Positions 17,280-29,900 of a stretch of DNA of 64,000 nucleotides are shown in pieces; position 1 is the stretch's first letter, and each line of letters starts with the position of its first letter. Both the position numbers and the translations under genes were made by a program. Below the pieces are notes generated by a model. The model saw only the letters and a program-made list of their open reading frames with translations. It did not search any database and was not told the origin of the DNA. Where the stretch lies: assembly GCF_039537985.1 (NCBI RefSeq), contig NZ_BAABBN010000004.1:1612001-1676000 (forward strand), read 5' to 3'. This DNA is from Litoribacillus peritrichatus (GTDB lineage Bacteria; Pseudomonadota; Gammaproteobacteria; Pseudomonadales; Litoribrevibacteraceae).

Positions 17280-17302
17280 CCGAGCTTCAGACTGAGGCTC
17301 GG
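17280..17302. terminator. Hairpin between convergent genes, possible terminator
   Basis: CCGAGC-T-TCAG pairs with CTGA-G-GCTCGG around a one-base loop, between the propeller gene and the giant surface-protein gene. There is no clear T tract on either side, so intrinsic termination is uncertain. Confidence 0.45.
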
Positions 17303-17312
17303 GATGGCACCA

Positions 17313-17963
17313 TCAAAAACGAACTCCAAGACCCACACCCAGGAGGTCTACATCCTGGTTCTCAACCAAAATACGACGAAGCTTCAGGTTGAGACTCAGG
17401 TGCTCATCCAGCTGATAACCGGCGCCAAACCCCACAAACACATCGGTCTCGTTGTCATCATCGCCTTCAATATTGGCACCACTGATATCAATGTCTTGTT
17501 TCCAAAAAAACAAACCGGCTTCACCAAACACAGTTATTCCCGGAGCGGGTTCCGCCTGAAAACGATTGCCTAACGTCAGGCCTTGTCCTGTCACCGGATA
17601 ATGCTTGTTCAGCGATTTTTCAAGATCCGACGCACTGGCCGCCAACGTTGAGAAATTCACATCCACGCTGCCTAAATCCAGGTAACCTACTTCCAAAAAA
17701 GACCAATCCAGATATCGATAGCCCAAGACAAACTGATAGCCGGATCGGTCGACGTCGTATTCTTCCACATTCACCGCAAAACCGTCTGACGCCAGGCCGT
17801 CCCGAAAGTCTTGTTCCCCCTGAGACGAAGTGACCCGGTACATACTCACTTCAAAGTAGCTTCGATCTTTCAATGTTTGTTGGGCAGACGTCCAGTCCTG
17901 CGCCTGACTATGCAACGGTAATAACACTAATACCGGACACAACAGCAATACCGGAAATAACAT
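17313..17963 (-). other. C-terminal outer-membrane-barrel module with an internal signal-peptide-like start
   Basis: After the Gly-rich anchor segment and a hydrophobic stretch with a basic cluster (about 17975-18080), the frame continues into V-A-M-L-F-P-V-L-L-L-C-P-V-L-V-L-L-P-L-H-S-Q-A-Q, which looks like a second signal peptide. About 190 residues of alternating barrel strands follow, with YFEVSMYRV, YQFVLGYRYLDWSFLEVGYLDLG and FVGFGAGYQL and a terminal phenylalanine. An ATG at 17963 has AGGG five bases upstream. This module could be the fused C-terminal domain or a separately translated 216-residue OmpA-like protein. Confidence 0.6.
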
Positions 17964-20900
17964 TGCAACCCTACGTCCCACGAGCGTGATTTGACGTGCA
18001 TATTTAGCCATCATCATACTTATCATCATAACGATCCATCCCAATCCAAAACTTCCTCCTCCACTGCCGGAGCTTTTCACCGACGTATTAATGAGACTGC
18101 CAACTCCACCCGGATCAATGACACTGCCGTTTGCCATGCCATCCGCGTCATTAGGGCCACCGTCTTCAATGATCAACTGAACACACCAGTCTCCGGCGTT
18201 CAGCCCAGGACGATAGAGGTCCGACTGCGGCGGCGGACACGTGCCTTGCTCACCCGGTGCGGACATAAGCGAGTTATTCGCGTCTTCCACAAACGTGAAC
18301 CAAACGCCATCAAACTTGCGGTACACCACATTTTCAGCAATGGCCATCCGTTGAGGAATGACAATATTGACGCTTTGACCAATGACCGGAAGGTCGTTCA
18401 CCACAAAGTCAAAGTAACCACTGATATTTTCCACTTCATCTTCAGGGATCTGGAGCGCACCAGACAAAGTCTCCGGTTCAACCTTGGCGCCTCGGCCGTC
18501 ATTAGACAGGGCGCGTTCACCCAACACCATTTTCAATCCGGGTTCGGTTTCTATCAGGAAGGTAAATCCATCTTCCGCCACTTCATTCAGTACATTTGAC
18601 TGTGATGAGACGTCAAGATAATTGGGCTGTCCATCCTGATCATCATCCAACCAGCCTTCGTCACTGTCACTGATGCCATCACCATCGGAGTCTTGGGTTG
18701 TACTCAGGGCAGGTAAACTTGTCACCACCCGATAGGAAATAGACAGTTCGTTACTGATGGGTGGTAATCCATTATCAGTGACGGTCACTGTCGCTCGGTA
18801 AACGCCCGGTTCAACATCCGCTGGGTTCAGTTGTCGCTGGGTATCGCTCACTTCATCGGTGGTCACACCGCCCGTAAACAACCATTCAACGGTATGTTGA
18901 TCATTCGGATTCGGGTCGTTGATTTGAACAGAGAAGTTCACTGCCCCGGAAGACTGCTCCACAATGAGTTGCGCCACCCCACCCTGGGTAATAGCAAGCT
19001 CAACCTGCGGCGCCACATTTTCTTCCACCACCGTGATGGTGTGTGTCTTCTTGGCACCAAAGTTTGCGTCACCGGTCAAAGAGACAAGGATGTGTTCAGT
19101 CACTTCAACGTTGTCATCTTCTGTCGTTGCAAACGGAATGTTCTTCGTCAACTCACCTTGTTCAAACACGACCTCACCGGACTGTAAGTTATGATCCGTG
19201 TTATCCGCAGAACCGCCCACCTCGTAGGCCACCGTCAACGGATAGCTCGGTGCCAAACCATTGAGCAACACCCGCACTCTGCCGTTCACGCCTTCACCGA
19301 CCACCTGATCTTTACCCAGAGAGATCAGAGGGTGCACATGAATTTGCTGCACCTGCTCCGCTCTGTTACCGGCCGCGTCCACCGCAAACCAAGTCACCTG
19401 ATGCGAACCTGGCGCTAAGTTGGCTGGCGCACCGCCCACCAAACTCACACTGACCTCGCCGTCTAAAGCATCAACGGACGTTGGGGTCACCAACCCGGTC
19501 ACCGGTGTCAACAGACCCGTTGCATTAATGTTCAAGGTTTCAACACCGGTGATTTCCGGTGCCTGATCATCGGCCAGCGGGTTACTGCCTGCGTTTTGCT
19601 CATTCAGATTCGAGAGACCATCGTTATCCGCATCTTGTGTTGCATCCGACGGGTCGAACACATTGAAGCCATTGGCGATTTCAAATTCATCCGACATGCC
19701 ATCGTTGTCATCGTCCAGGTCTTCGGAGTTTGCCAGGCCATCGGTATCGTTATCACCGATCACTTCAATCGCAAACGCGGTGAAGTTGGTTGTGCCCTGG
19801 CCATCACTGACCTGAAGTACGATGTTATCGTACACACCGGCATCACCGACCACCGGAGCACCGGACAGCTCGCCCGTCTCTGAGTTCAAAGTCAGCCAGC
19901 CCGGAAGATTGGAAGCAGACACCGATAAGGTATCGCCTTCGATGTCGGACAGCGTTGGCGTGAAGGCATACGCTGCACCCTCAAGCACACTGCTTGCTGG
20001 CGAACCGCTGATCACAGGCAGATCATTGACACTGGTCACCGTCACCATCACCGTCGCACTGTTGGAGGCCTCAGCCGAGTCATCGTTGACGGTGTACGTA
20101 AATTGATCCGAACCATTAAAGTTATCTGCCGGCGTATAAGTAGCCACGCCATTGTTCACCTCAACACTGCCGTTAGCAGGCTGGCCAATGACAATACTGG
20201 TTGCATCCAACGTTCCGTCAATGTCCTGGTCATTCGCAAGAATGGCGATATCGATCGGCGTATCTTCATCCGTTGTGACGGTATCATCATTCGCCAATGG
20301 CGCATCGTTGACGGGTTGAACCGTAATGGCGACCGTCGCAATGTTTGATGTGCTGCCATCGGAGTCATTAATGGTGTAGGTAAAGCTATCTGAGCCATCA
20401 AAGTTCTGATTCGGCGTATAACGGAACATGTTATTCACCAAGGTCACCGCACCTTGCGCTGGCTGCGCGGCAACATTCAAAGATGAAAGGTTTAATGTGC
20501 CATCCACATCGGAGTCATTACCTGCCACGTTGATGTCCAGACTGGAATCCTCCAATAACACCGCAACATCATTGGCAGCGACCGGCGCATCATTGACGCT
20601 GTTCACCGTAATAGTCACCGTGGCTTGTGAAGAGACCGCATCCTGGTCGTCCTTCACGGTATAAGTAAAGGAATCGGAGCCATTAAAGTCGGCGACTGGC
20701 GTATAAGAGAATGAACCATCACTCAGCGCCGTAACCGAGCCATTGGTCGGACCAACCACAGCGGTAATGGTGGACACATCAAGGGTGCCGTCCACGTCCG
20801 AATCATTGCTCAATACCGCAATTGAAACAGCGGTATCTTCTTCCGTTTGAACCGTGTCATCCACAACGGTCGGTGCGTCATTAGAGCCCGAGACATTCAC

Positions 20901-23900
20901 GGTCACGGTCGCAGCATTCGAAACCGCGCCACTGTTATCACTGACGGTGTATTCAAAGGTATCACTGCCAAAATAATTTGATGACGGCGTGTAAGTCACT
21001 TGACTGTTTGCAACCACCACACTGCCGTTTGCTGGTTGCGCTGAAATGGCCAAGCTGGCACTGTTGACTTCATTAGCACCATCCACATCAGTATCATTCG
21101 ACAGAACATCTATATTGACCGAACCGTCTTCAGCGACCGAAGCAGTATCAGCCACCGCGACTGGCGAGTCATTGACGGCCGTGACCGTTACGTTAACCGC
21201 CGTACTGGCGGACGCATTCCCCTGAACATCGCTTACCGTGTAAGAAAACGCATCAGAACCATTGAAGTTAGCCGCTGGCGTATAAGTGATCACACCGTTT
21301 GCCGTATTGATGCTGGTTGAACCGTTCGAGGCCGACGCCACGATAGCAACGCTCGCCGGGTTCAATGCCGATCCGTTACCCACATCATTGCTCAGTACAT
21401 CCACCTGGACGCTGCTGTCTTCATCCACCGTCGCAGTGTCTGCGGTGGTTTCATTATCGTCGTTGGTGATGCTCACCGTTTGTTGCTGCGTACCGCTTTC
21501 ACTGGCACTGCCGCCGCTGACGCCCGTGACATCCACAATGATGGTTTCATCACTTTCTTCCGACGTATCCTGAATCGCCGTCAGTATTGCAGTTCCTGTC
21601 GTTTGGCCTGCAGTAATGGTGATACTGCCTGCTGGCGTAACGTAGTCGGTGCCACTGGTGGCGGTACCGGAGTAACCGAGGCTGACGGTCACGTTTTCGA
21701 AGGTGGCCTGATCCAGTGTCGCCGTCAGAGTGCTGGTGCCCGCCGCTTCTGCAATGCTGGATGCGCTTGCGGATAGAGTCACGGTGGCCGTGTCGTCGTC
21801 GGTGATGGTTACGGTTTGTTGTTGAATACCACTTTCACTGGCCGAGCCGCCGCTAACGTTGGTGACATCGACGATGATGGTTTCGCCCGCTTCCACATTG
21901 CTGTCGTCGGTGGCCGTCAACGTGGTGGTGCCGGTGGTTTGACCTGCGGTAATGGTGATGCTGCCGGCTGGCGTCGCATAGTCGGTGCCACTGGTGGCCG
22001 TACCGGAGTAGCCGAGGCTGACGGTCACGTTTTCGAAGGTGGCGCTGTCCAACGTCGCTGTAAGAACGCTGGAACCCGCCGCTTCTGCAATGGTATTTGC
22101 GCTTGCGGTTAAAGTCACGGTGGCCGTGTCGTCGTCGGTGATGGTCACGGTTTGTTGTTGAATACCACTTTCGCTGGCCGAGCCGCCACTGACGTTGGTG
22201 ACATCGACGATGATGGTTTCGCCCGCTTCCACATTGCTGTCAGCCGTTGCTGTCAGGGTGGTGGTGCCGGTGGTTTGGCCAGCGGTAATGGTGATGCTGC
22301 CTGCTGGTGTGACGTAATCGGTGCCACTGGTGGCCGTACCGGAGTAGCCCAAGCTGACCGTCACGTTTTCGAAGGTGGCGCTGTCCAAGGTCGCCGTCAG
22401 GGTGCTGGAACCCGCCGCTTCGGCGATAGTATTTGCGCTCGCGGTTAAAGTTACCGTCGCTGTGTCGTCGTTGGTGATGCTCACCGTTTGTTGTTGGGTA
22501 CCGTTCTCGCTGGCAGAACCGCCGCTGACGCCCGCCACATCGACAATGATGGTTTCATCACTTTCTTCCGACGAGTCCTGAATCGCCGTCAGTATTGCAG
22601 TTCCTGTCGTTTGACCTGCAGTAATGGTGATGCTGCCTGCTGGTGTGACGTAGTCGGTGCCACTGGTGGCGGTACCGGAATAGCCCAAGCTGACCGTCAC
22701 GTTTTCGAAGGTGGCGCTATCCAAGGTCGCTGTAAGAGTGCTGGTGCCCGCCGCTTCTGCAATGCTGGTTGCACTCGCAGACAAGGTCACCGTCGCTGTG
22801 TCGTCGTCGGTGATGGTTACCGTTTGTTGTTGGGTGCCGTTTTCACTGGCCGAGCCACCACTGACGTTGGTGACATCAACGATGATGGTTTCGCCCGCTT
22901 CCACATTGCTGTCGGCGGTGGCCGTCAACGTGGTGGTGCCGGTGGTTTGGCCTGCAGCAATGGTGATGCTGCCGGCTGGCGTAGCGTAGTCGGTGCCACT
23001 GGTGGCCGTACCTGAGTAGCCCAAACTGACGGTCACGTTTTCAAAGGTGGCTTGATCCAAGGTCGCTGTAAGAACGCTGGAACCCGCCGCTTCTGCAATG
23101 GTATTTGCGCTTGCGGTTAAAGTTACCGTCGCGGTGTCGTCGTCGGTGATGGTTACCGTTTGTTGTTGAATACCACTTTCACTGGCACTGCCACCACTGA
23201 CGTTGGTGACATCGACAATGATGGTTTCGCCCGCCTCCACGACGCTGTCAGCCGTTGCTGTCAGGGTGGTGGTGCCGGTGGTCTGGCCTGCGGGTATGGT
23301 GATGCTGCCTGCTGGCGTAGCGTAGTCGGTGCCACTGGTGGCGGTGCCGGAATACCCCAAGCTGACCGTCACGTTTTCGAAGGTGGCGCTGTCCAAGGTC
23401 GCTGTAAGAGTGCTGGTGCCCGCCGCTTCGGCGATGGTATTTGCACTTGCGGTTAAAGTTACCGTCGCGGTGTCGTCGTCGGTGATGGTTACCGTTTGTT
23501 GTTGAATACCACTTTCACTGGCACTGCCGCCACTGACGTTGGTGACATCGACAATGATGGTTTCGCCCGCTTCCACATTGCTGTCGGCGGTGGCCGTCAA
23601 TGTTGCGGTGCCGGTGGTCTGGCCTGCGGTGATGGTAATGCTGCCCGCCGGCGTCACGTAGTCGGTGCCACTGGTGGCGGTACCGGAGTAGCCGAGGCTG
23701 ACGGTCACGTTTTCGAAGGTGGCGCTGTCCAAGGTCGCCGTCAGGGTGCTGGTGCCCGCCGCTTCGGCGATGCTGGCTGCGCTTGCAGACAAGGTCACCG
23801 TCGCTGTGTCGTCGTCGGTGATAGTCACCGTTTGTTGTTGGGTACCGTTTTCACTGGCCGAGCCGCCACTGACGTTGGTGACATCGACGATGATGGTTTC

Positions 23901-26900
23901 GCCCGCTTCCACATTGCTGTCGGCGGTGGCCGTCAACGTGGTGGTGCCGGTGGTTTGGCCTGCAGTAATGGTGATGCTGCCTGCTGGTGTGACGTAGTCA
24001 GTGCCACTGGTGGCGGTGCCGGAGTAGCCCAAGCTGACGGTCACGTTTTCGAAGGTGGCCTGATCCAAGGTCGCCGTCAGGGTGCTGGTGCCCGCCGCTT
24101 CTGCAATGGTATTTGCACTCGCTGTTAAGGTCACCGTCGCCGTGTCGTCGTCGGTGATGGTTACGGTTTGTTGTTGAATACCACTTTCGCTGGCACTGCC
24201 GCCACTGACGTTGGTCACATCAACGATGATGGTTTCACCCGCTTCTACGACGCTGTCAGCCGCTGCTGTCAACGTGGTGGTGCCGGTGGTTTGACCTGCG
24301 GCAATGGTGATGCTGCCCGCTGGTGTGACGTAGTCGGTGCCATTGGTGGCCGTACCGGAATACCCCAAGCTGACCGTTACATTTTCAAAGGTGGCCTGAT
24401 CCAGTGTCGCCGTCAAGGTGCTGGTGCCCGCCGCTTCGGCGATGGTGCTGGCGCTTGCGGATAGAGTCACGGTGGCCGTGTCGTCGTCGGTGATGGTCAC
24501 GGTTTGTTGTTGGGTGGTGGCTTCTGTGGCGGTATTACCGGTGATGCTGTCGATGTCCACAATGATGGTTTCATTGCTTTCGACCGCCGCATCCTGAACC
24601 GCTTGCAGGGTCACGTTGCCGGTCAAAGAACCGGAGGAGATCGTGATGCTGTTGCCCGTTGTTGAGTAATCCGCCACGTTAGTCGCGGTGCCTGAGTAAG
24701 CCAGATTCACGACCACATCCACACTGCTTGCAGCGGAAAGCGTCGCTCTGATGACGGAGGTGCCCGCCGCTTCCGCAACGGTGTTGGTGTTCGCGCTCAG
24801 AATCACAGTAGGCTTGGCGGCGTTAGCAACCGTAATGCCATTGCCGGTGGTGTCAGAAAGGTCGGTGGTGGCCGCTGCCCCTGGCATCCAGTTGTCTGCT
24901 GCACTCAAGTTATAGACGGTACTGTCCACCGCACTGGTGCCGTTTTTATTCAGTAACACGGCCAGGTTTGACTGGTCCGTTGCATTCAACACCTGCGTGA
25001 ACGAGGTGGCATCCGTGATTTCAACGGCATCACTGGTTAATGTGTACGTGCCTGCGCCCTGACCCGACAGCGTCAGTTTAGAGAGGTCAACGTCGTTGGT
25101 CGCACCGCTCAGGTTACGTAAGTTGGTGCCCGTGACGACTAAGGTACCGGAGGTGCCATCGTAAGTGGCAGAGGTAATGGTCGGTACGGTCACGTTCGAG
25201 ACGGTTACGCCATTGGTCGCGTCGGCGATGTCGGTGGTGGACGCTGCAGCCGCCATCCAGTCATCGGCAACGGCTAAGTTGAACGTGGTGGCATCGTCGG
25301 AGCTGGTGCCGTTCTTATTCAGTAACCCATCCACATGGGTTTTGTCTGCACCGCCCAAGGTGACAGACACTTGGGTGGCAGAACTGATGTCCACATCCGT
25401 TGCACTGGTGAGGGTGTAAGTGTTACCAGCCTCACCCGTCAGCGTCATGGTCGATATGTCTACATCATTGGCCGCCCCAGAGAGGCTGCTGAAGTGGGTG
25501 CCGGTCATCACCAACACCCCGGTGGTGGCATCGTAGGAGGCCGAAGTAACGGCAGGCGCGGTGACATTACTTACGGTGACGCCATTGCCTGTGGTATCCG
25601 CAATGTCGTCATTGGCGGCTGCGGCGGCCATCCAGTTGTCCGCCGCCGCTAAATTAAACGTGGTTGCATCGTCCGAACTGGTGCCGTTTTTATTCAACAA
25701 CCCATTAATATGGGTTTGATCTTGCCCGGTCAGGGTGACAGAGAACTGGGTGGCCGAGGTGATTTCCACGTCTGAGGTGCTGGTGATGGCATAACTGGCA
25801 CCGCCTTCGCNNNNNNNNNNNNNNNNNNNNNNNNNNNNNNNNNNNNNNNNNNNNNNNNNNNNNNNNNNNNNNNNNNNNNNNNNNNNNNNNNNNNNNNNNN
25901 NNNNNNNNNNNNNNNNNNNNNNNNNNNNNATGCACAAAGTTAGTCCCGGTGACCACCAATGCGCCGGTAGTCGCGTCGTAGGCGGCACTGGTTATTTGTG
26001 GACTCACCACATTACTGACCGTAATGGCATTGCCGGTGGTGTCGCTGCTGTCTCCCGCCGTTCTGTCGGCAATAAAGTCATCCGCTGCCGCCAGGTTATA
26101 AGCGGTACTATCATCCGACTGTGTCCCGTTGGTATTCAGTAACCCATTCACGGTACGTTTATCAGCGGCATTCAAGACAACGGTAAACTGAGTACCTGAG
26201 TCAATTTCCACATCGCTGCTGGTCAACGTATAAGTACCCGAGGCTTCGCCGGTCAGGGTCAGTTTAGACACCGCCACATCGTTCAATGCACCGGATTTCG
26301 CCACAAAGCTACTGCCCGTCACGACCAGCGTGCCTGTCGTTGCATCATACGTGGCAGAGGAGATTGTCGGTGTGGGCGCATTACTGACCGTGATGGTGTT
26401 GCCCGTGGTGTCCGCAATGTTGGTACTGACGGCCGTGCCTGCCATCCAATTATCCGCAGCAGACACATTATAGGTCGTGCCACTTCCGGCGGTGGTGCCA
26501 TTGGCCGTCACCAGCGCGTTCACCCCCGTAAGGTCTGCACCGGTCAACGTAAAGGTAAAGCTGGTAGACGAAGTAATTTCAATGTCTATGGCACTGGTCA
26601 GGGTGTACGTCGCGCCATTTTCACCGGTAAAGGTCAGCAAAGATAGGTCCACATCGTTGGCGGCACCAAACTTTTTCACAAAGTTAAGGCCGGTGACGGT
26701 GACAATCCCCGTATCGTAGTCGTAAGTAATTGAGGTGATGCTCGGCGTATTCACGCTGCTGACGGTGACTGTCGCTGTGGCATCGGCGATGTCCGTCGCA
26801 CTCAATGCCGCAGGCATCCAGTCGTCTGCGGCGGCAAGATTATACGAGACGGTATCCTCAGCGGACGTCCCGTTTTTATTCAGCAAGCCATTGACGTTGA

Positions 26901-29900
26901 TGAGGTCCGTTTCACTTAGCGTCACGGTAAATGTCGTGGCCGAAGTGATGTCGACACTCGCGCCGGTTAGGGTGTAGCTGTTATTGCCTTCCCCTGTGAG
27001 CGATAACTTAGTGACATCCACATCGTTGCTGGCACCGGACAGATTACGGAAGTTGGTGCCTGTCACACTCAACACGCCAGTGGTGAAGTTATAAGTGGAT
27101 GACGTGATGGCCGGAACCGTCACATTACTGACCGTAATGCCATTGCCGGTCAGGTCTTCGGAGTTCGCGGAGGCCAGAGTGGCAGGCATCCAATTATCCG
27201 CAACCGCCAGGTTGTAAGTGGTGCTGTCGTCGGAGCTGGTGCCGTTTTTATTCAGCAAACCATCAATATTGGTTTTATCGGCGCCGGACAAAGTGACCGA
27301 GAATTGGGTGGCCGAGGTTATTTCAACGTCGCTGGCACTGGTCAAGGTGTAGGTAACGCCCGCATCGCCAGTGAACGTCAGTAAAGACACATCCACATCG
27401 TTGGCCGCCCCGTTTTGATTGCGCAGGTTGGTGCCCGTCACCGTCACCACACCCGTCGTGGCATCGTAGGTCGCCGAGGTGATGGTCGGAACCGTAACAT
27501 TACTGACGGTAATGCCATTGACCAGAGTGTCGGAGATATCAACGGACGCCGCTGCGCCTGCCATCCAGTTATCCGCGCCAGCCAGATTATAGGTGGTACT
27601 GCTGACGTCCGAGGCAGTGCCATTTTTATNNNNNNNNNNNNNNNNNNNNNNNNNNNNNNNNNNNNNNNNNNNNNNNNNNNNNNNNNNNNNNNNNNNNNNN
27701 NNNNNNNNNNNNNNNNNNNNNNNNNNNNNNNNNNNNNNNNNNNNNNNNNNNNNNNNNNNNNNNNNNNNTGTGGCAGAGGTGATTTCCACATCCGTGGCAC
27801 TGGTCAGCGTATAGGTTGCACCACTCTCACCGGTCAAGGTAAGCGTTGAAACGTCCACGTCGTTGGTCACGCCTGGGAATTTCGCCAGGTTGCTGCCCGT
27901 CACCACCATCGCGCCGCTGGTTGCATCGTAGGTCGACGAGGTTATTGTTGGCGATGCGACACCGCTCACGGTAACGCCATTGCTGGTCAAATCGGCAATG
28001 GTTGCACTCGCTGCTGCCCCTGCCAGCCAGTCTTCGGCCGCCGCCAGGTTGTAGGCCGCCCCGCCATCGGAAGTTAGGCCGTCTTTATTCAGTAAGCCAT
28101 TGACGTTGAGCTGATCCGCTGCATTCAACGTCAGGGTAAATGAGGTCGCACTGGAAATTTCAACGTTGCTGGTCGTCAAGGTGTATGTATTATTGCCTTC
28201 GCCATTCAGGGTCAGCTTGGTCACATCGATGTCGTTTATCGCACCGGATTTGCTGACAAAGTTGGTGCCGGTGACCACCAGGGTGCCGGTATTGGCCGCA
28301 TAGGTCGCAGAAGTAATGGTGGCGACGGGGACGTTACTGACCGTAATCCCGGTGGTGGCATCCGCGATGCCCGGACTGGTGGCCGCACCCGGCATCCAAC
28401 GATCCGCCGCATTCAGGTTGTAAGTGGTGTTGTCGCCTGAAGTGGTGCCGCTTTTATTCAATAGGCCATTCACCACCAACTTATCGGCGGCACTCAGTGT
28501 CGCAGAGAACGCCGTGGCGGAAGTGATTTCGACATTGGTGGTCGTTAATGTACGGATGCCGCTGCCTTCGCCAGTCAGGGTGAATTTCGAGAGGTCCACA
28601 TCGTTCAGTGCCCCCGCTTCATTCACAAAGTTGGTGCCGGTAACGGATAACACACCCGTTGTCCCATCGTAAGCCACCGAGGTGATGGCCGGATCGATGA
28701 CGCCACTGACGGTGATGCTATTGCCCGTCAGGTCAGCGCTGTTGGTGCCTGCATCCGCGCCAGGCATCCAACGGTCTGCAACCGCCAGATTGTAGGTCGT
28801 GCTGTCAGACGAAGACGTACCATTTTTATTCAGCAAACCATTGATGTTGGTTCGATCAACCGCGCTCAAAGTCAGACTGACCGTCGTACTGTTGGTGATT
28901 TCGACCGAAGACGTGGTGGTCAAGGTGTAAGAACTATTGCCATCCCCTAACAAAGTGAACTTGGTTGGATCAACATCGTTGGTGGCCCCGACTTCTTTAA
29001 CAAAGTTGGTACCGGTCACCACCAACACACCGGCGCCTGCGTTGTAGGTGCTGCTGGTCACCACAGGGACGGCAACATTACTTACCGTAATGCCATTACT
29101 GGTGGCGTCACTGATGTCGGTGGTGGGCGCGCCGCCCGCCAGCCAGTTATCAGCCGCCGCCAGGTTGTAGGTTTGTCCGCTGCCGGAGGCCGTGCCGTTC
29201 TTATTCAGCAAGCCGTTAATGTTCAATTGGTCAGTGGTATTTAAAGTGACGGTAAAGGCGGTGCCATTGGTGACTTCCACGCCAGACGTCGTCAGGGTGT
29301 AGGTGTTGCCGCTGTCCCCCGTGAGGGTCAGTTTGGTCGGGTCAACGTCATTGGTCGCCCCCGCCACTTGACTGAAGTTGGTGCCGATAACCACCAAAGC
29401 ACCGCTACTGAAGTCGTACGTTGCGGAAGTTATGGTCGGGTCGGCCTGAGCACTGACCGTCACCCCATTGGTTGCATCCGAGGTATCGCCTGCCGTGACA
29501 TTGGCCATAAAGTCATCGGCCGCTGCGAGGTTAAAGACAGTGGCATCGTCCGCCTGTGTGCCATCTTTATTGAGTAAGCCATTCACATTGAGCTTATCGG
29601 TGGCGTTCAGCGTCACAGAGAAGGAGGTGGCGTTGGTGATTTCAACGTCCGAGGTGGTCAGGGTATAAGTGGCGTTCCCTTCCCCTTTCAGGGTTAGCTT
29701 GCTGACACTGACATCATTGAGCCCACCGGATTTGCTTTCAAAATCCACCCCGGTCACCGTCAAAACACCGGTGCCAAAGTTGTAGGTCGCGGAAGTGATG
29801 GTCGGTGCAGGCACATTACTGACTGTGATGCCATTGCCGGTCGCATCCACAATGTTATTGCTGGTTGCCGCCCCCGCCATCCAGTCTTCCGCCGCATTGA

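Noticed and set aside
21480..24128. Long open frames on the plus strand across the Calx-beta array
   Set aside because: They are antisense shadows of a near-identical repeat; they recur with the same 336-base period and encode low-complexity glycine/alanine-rich text.
21455..24817. CRISPR-like appearance of periodic repeats
   Set aside because: The units are 336 bp, coding throughout, and have no short repeat/unique spacer structure or cas genes.
25811..25929. True frameshift splitting the giant gene into two genes
   Set aside because: The frame change coincides exactly with an N run of doubtful length and both sides carry the same repeat family, so one gene is the simpler reading.
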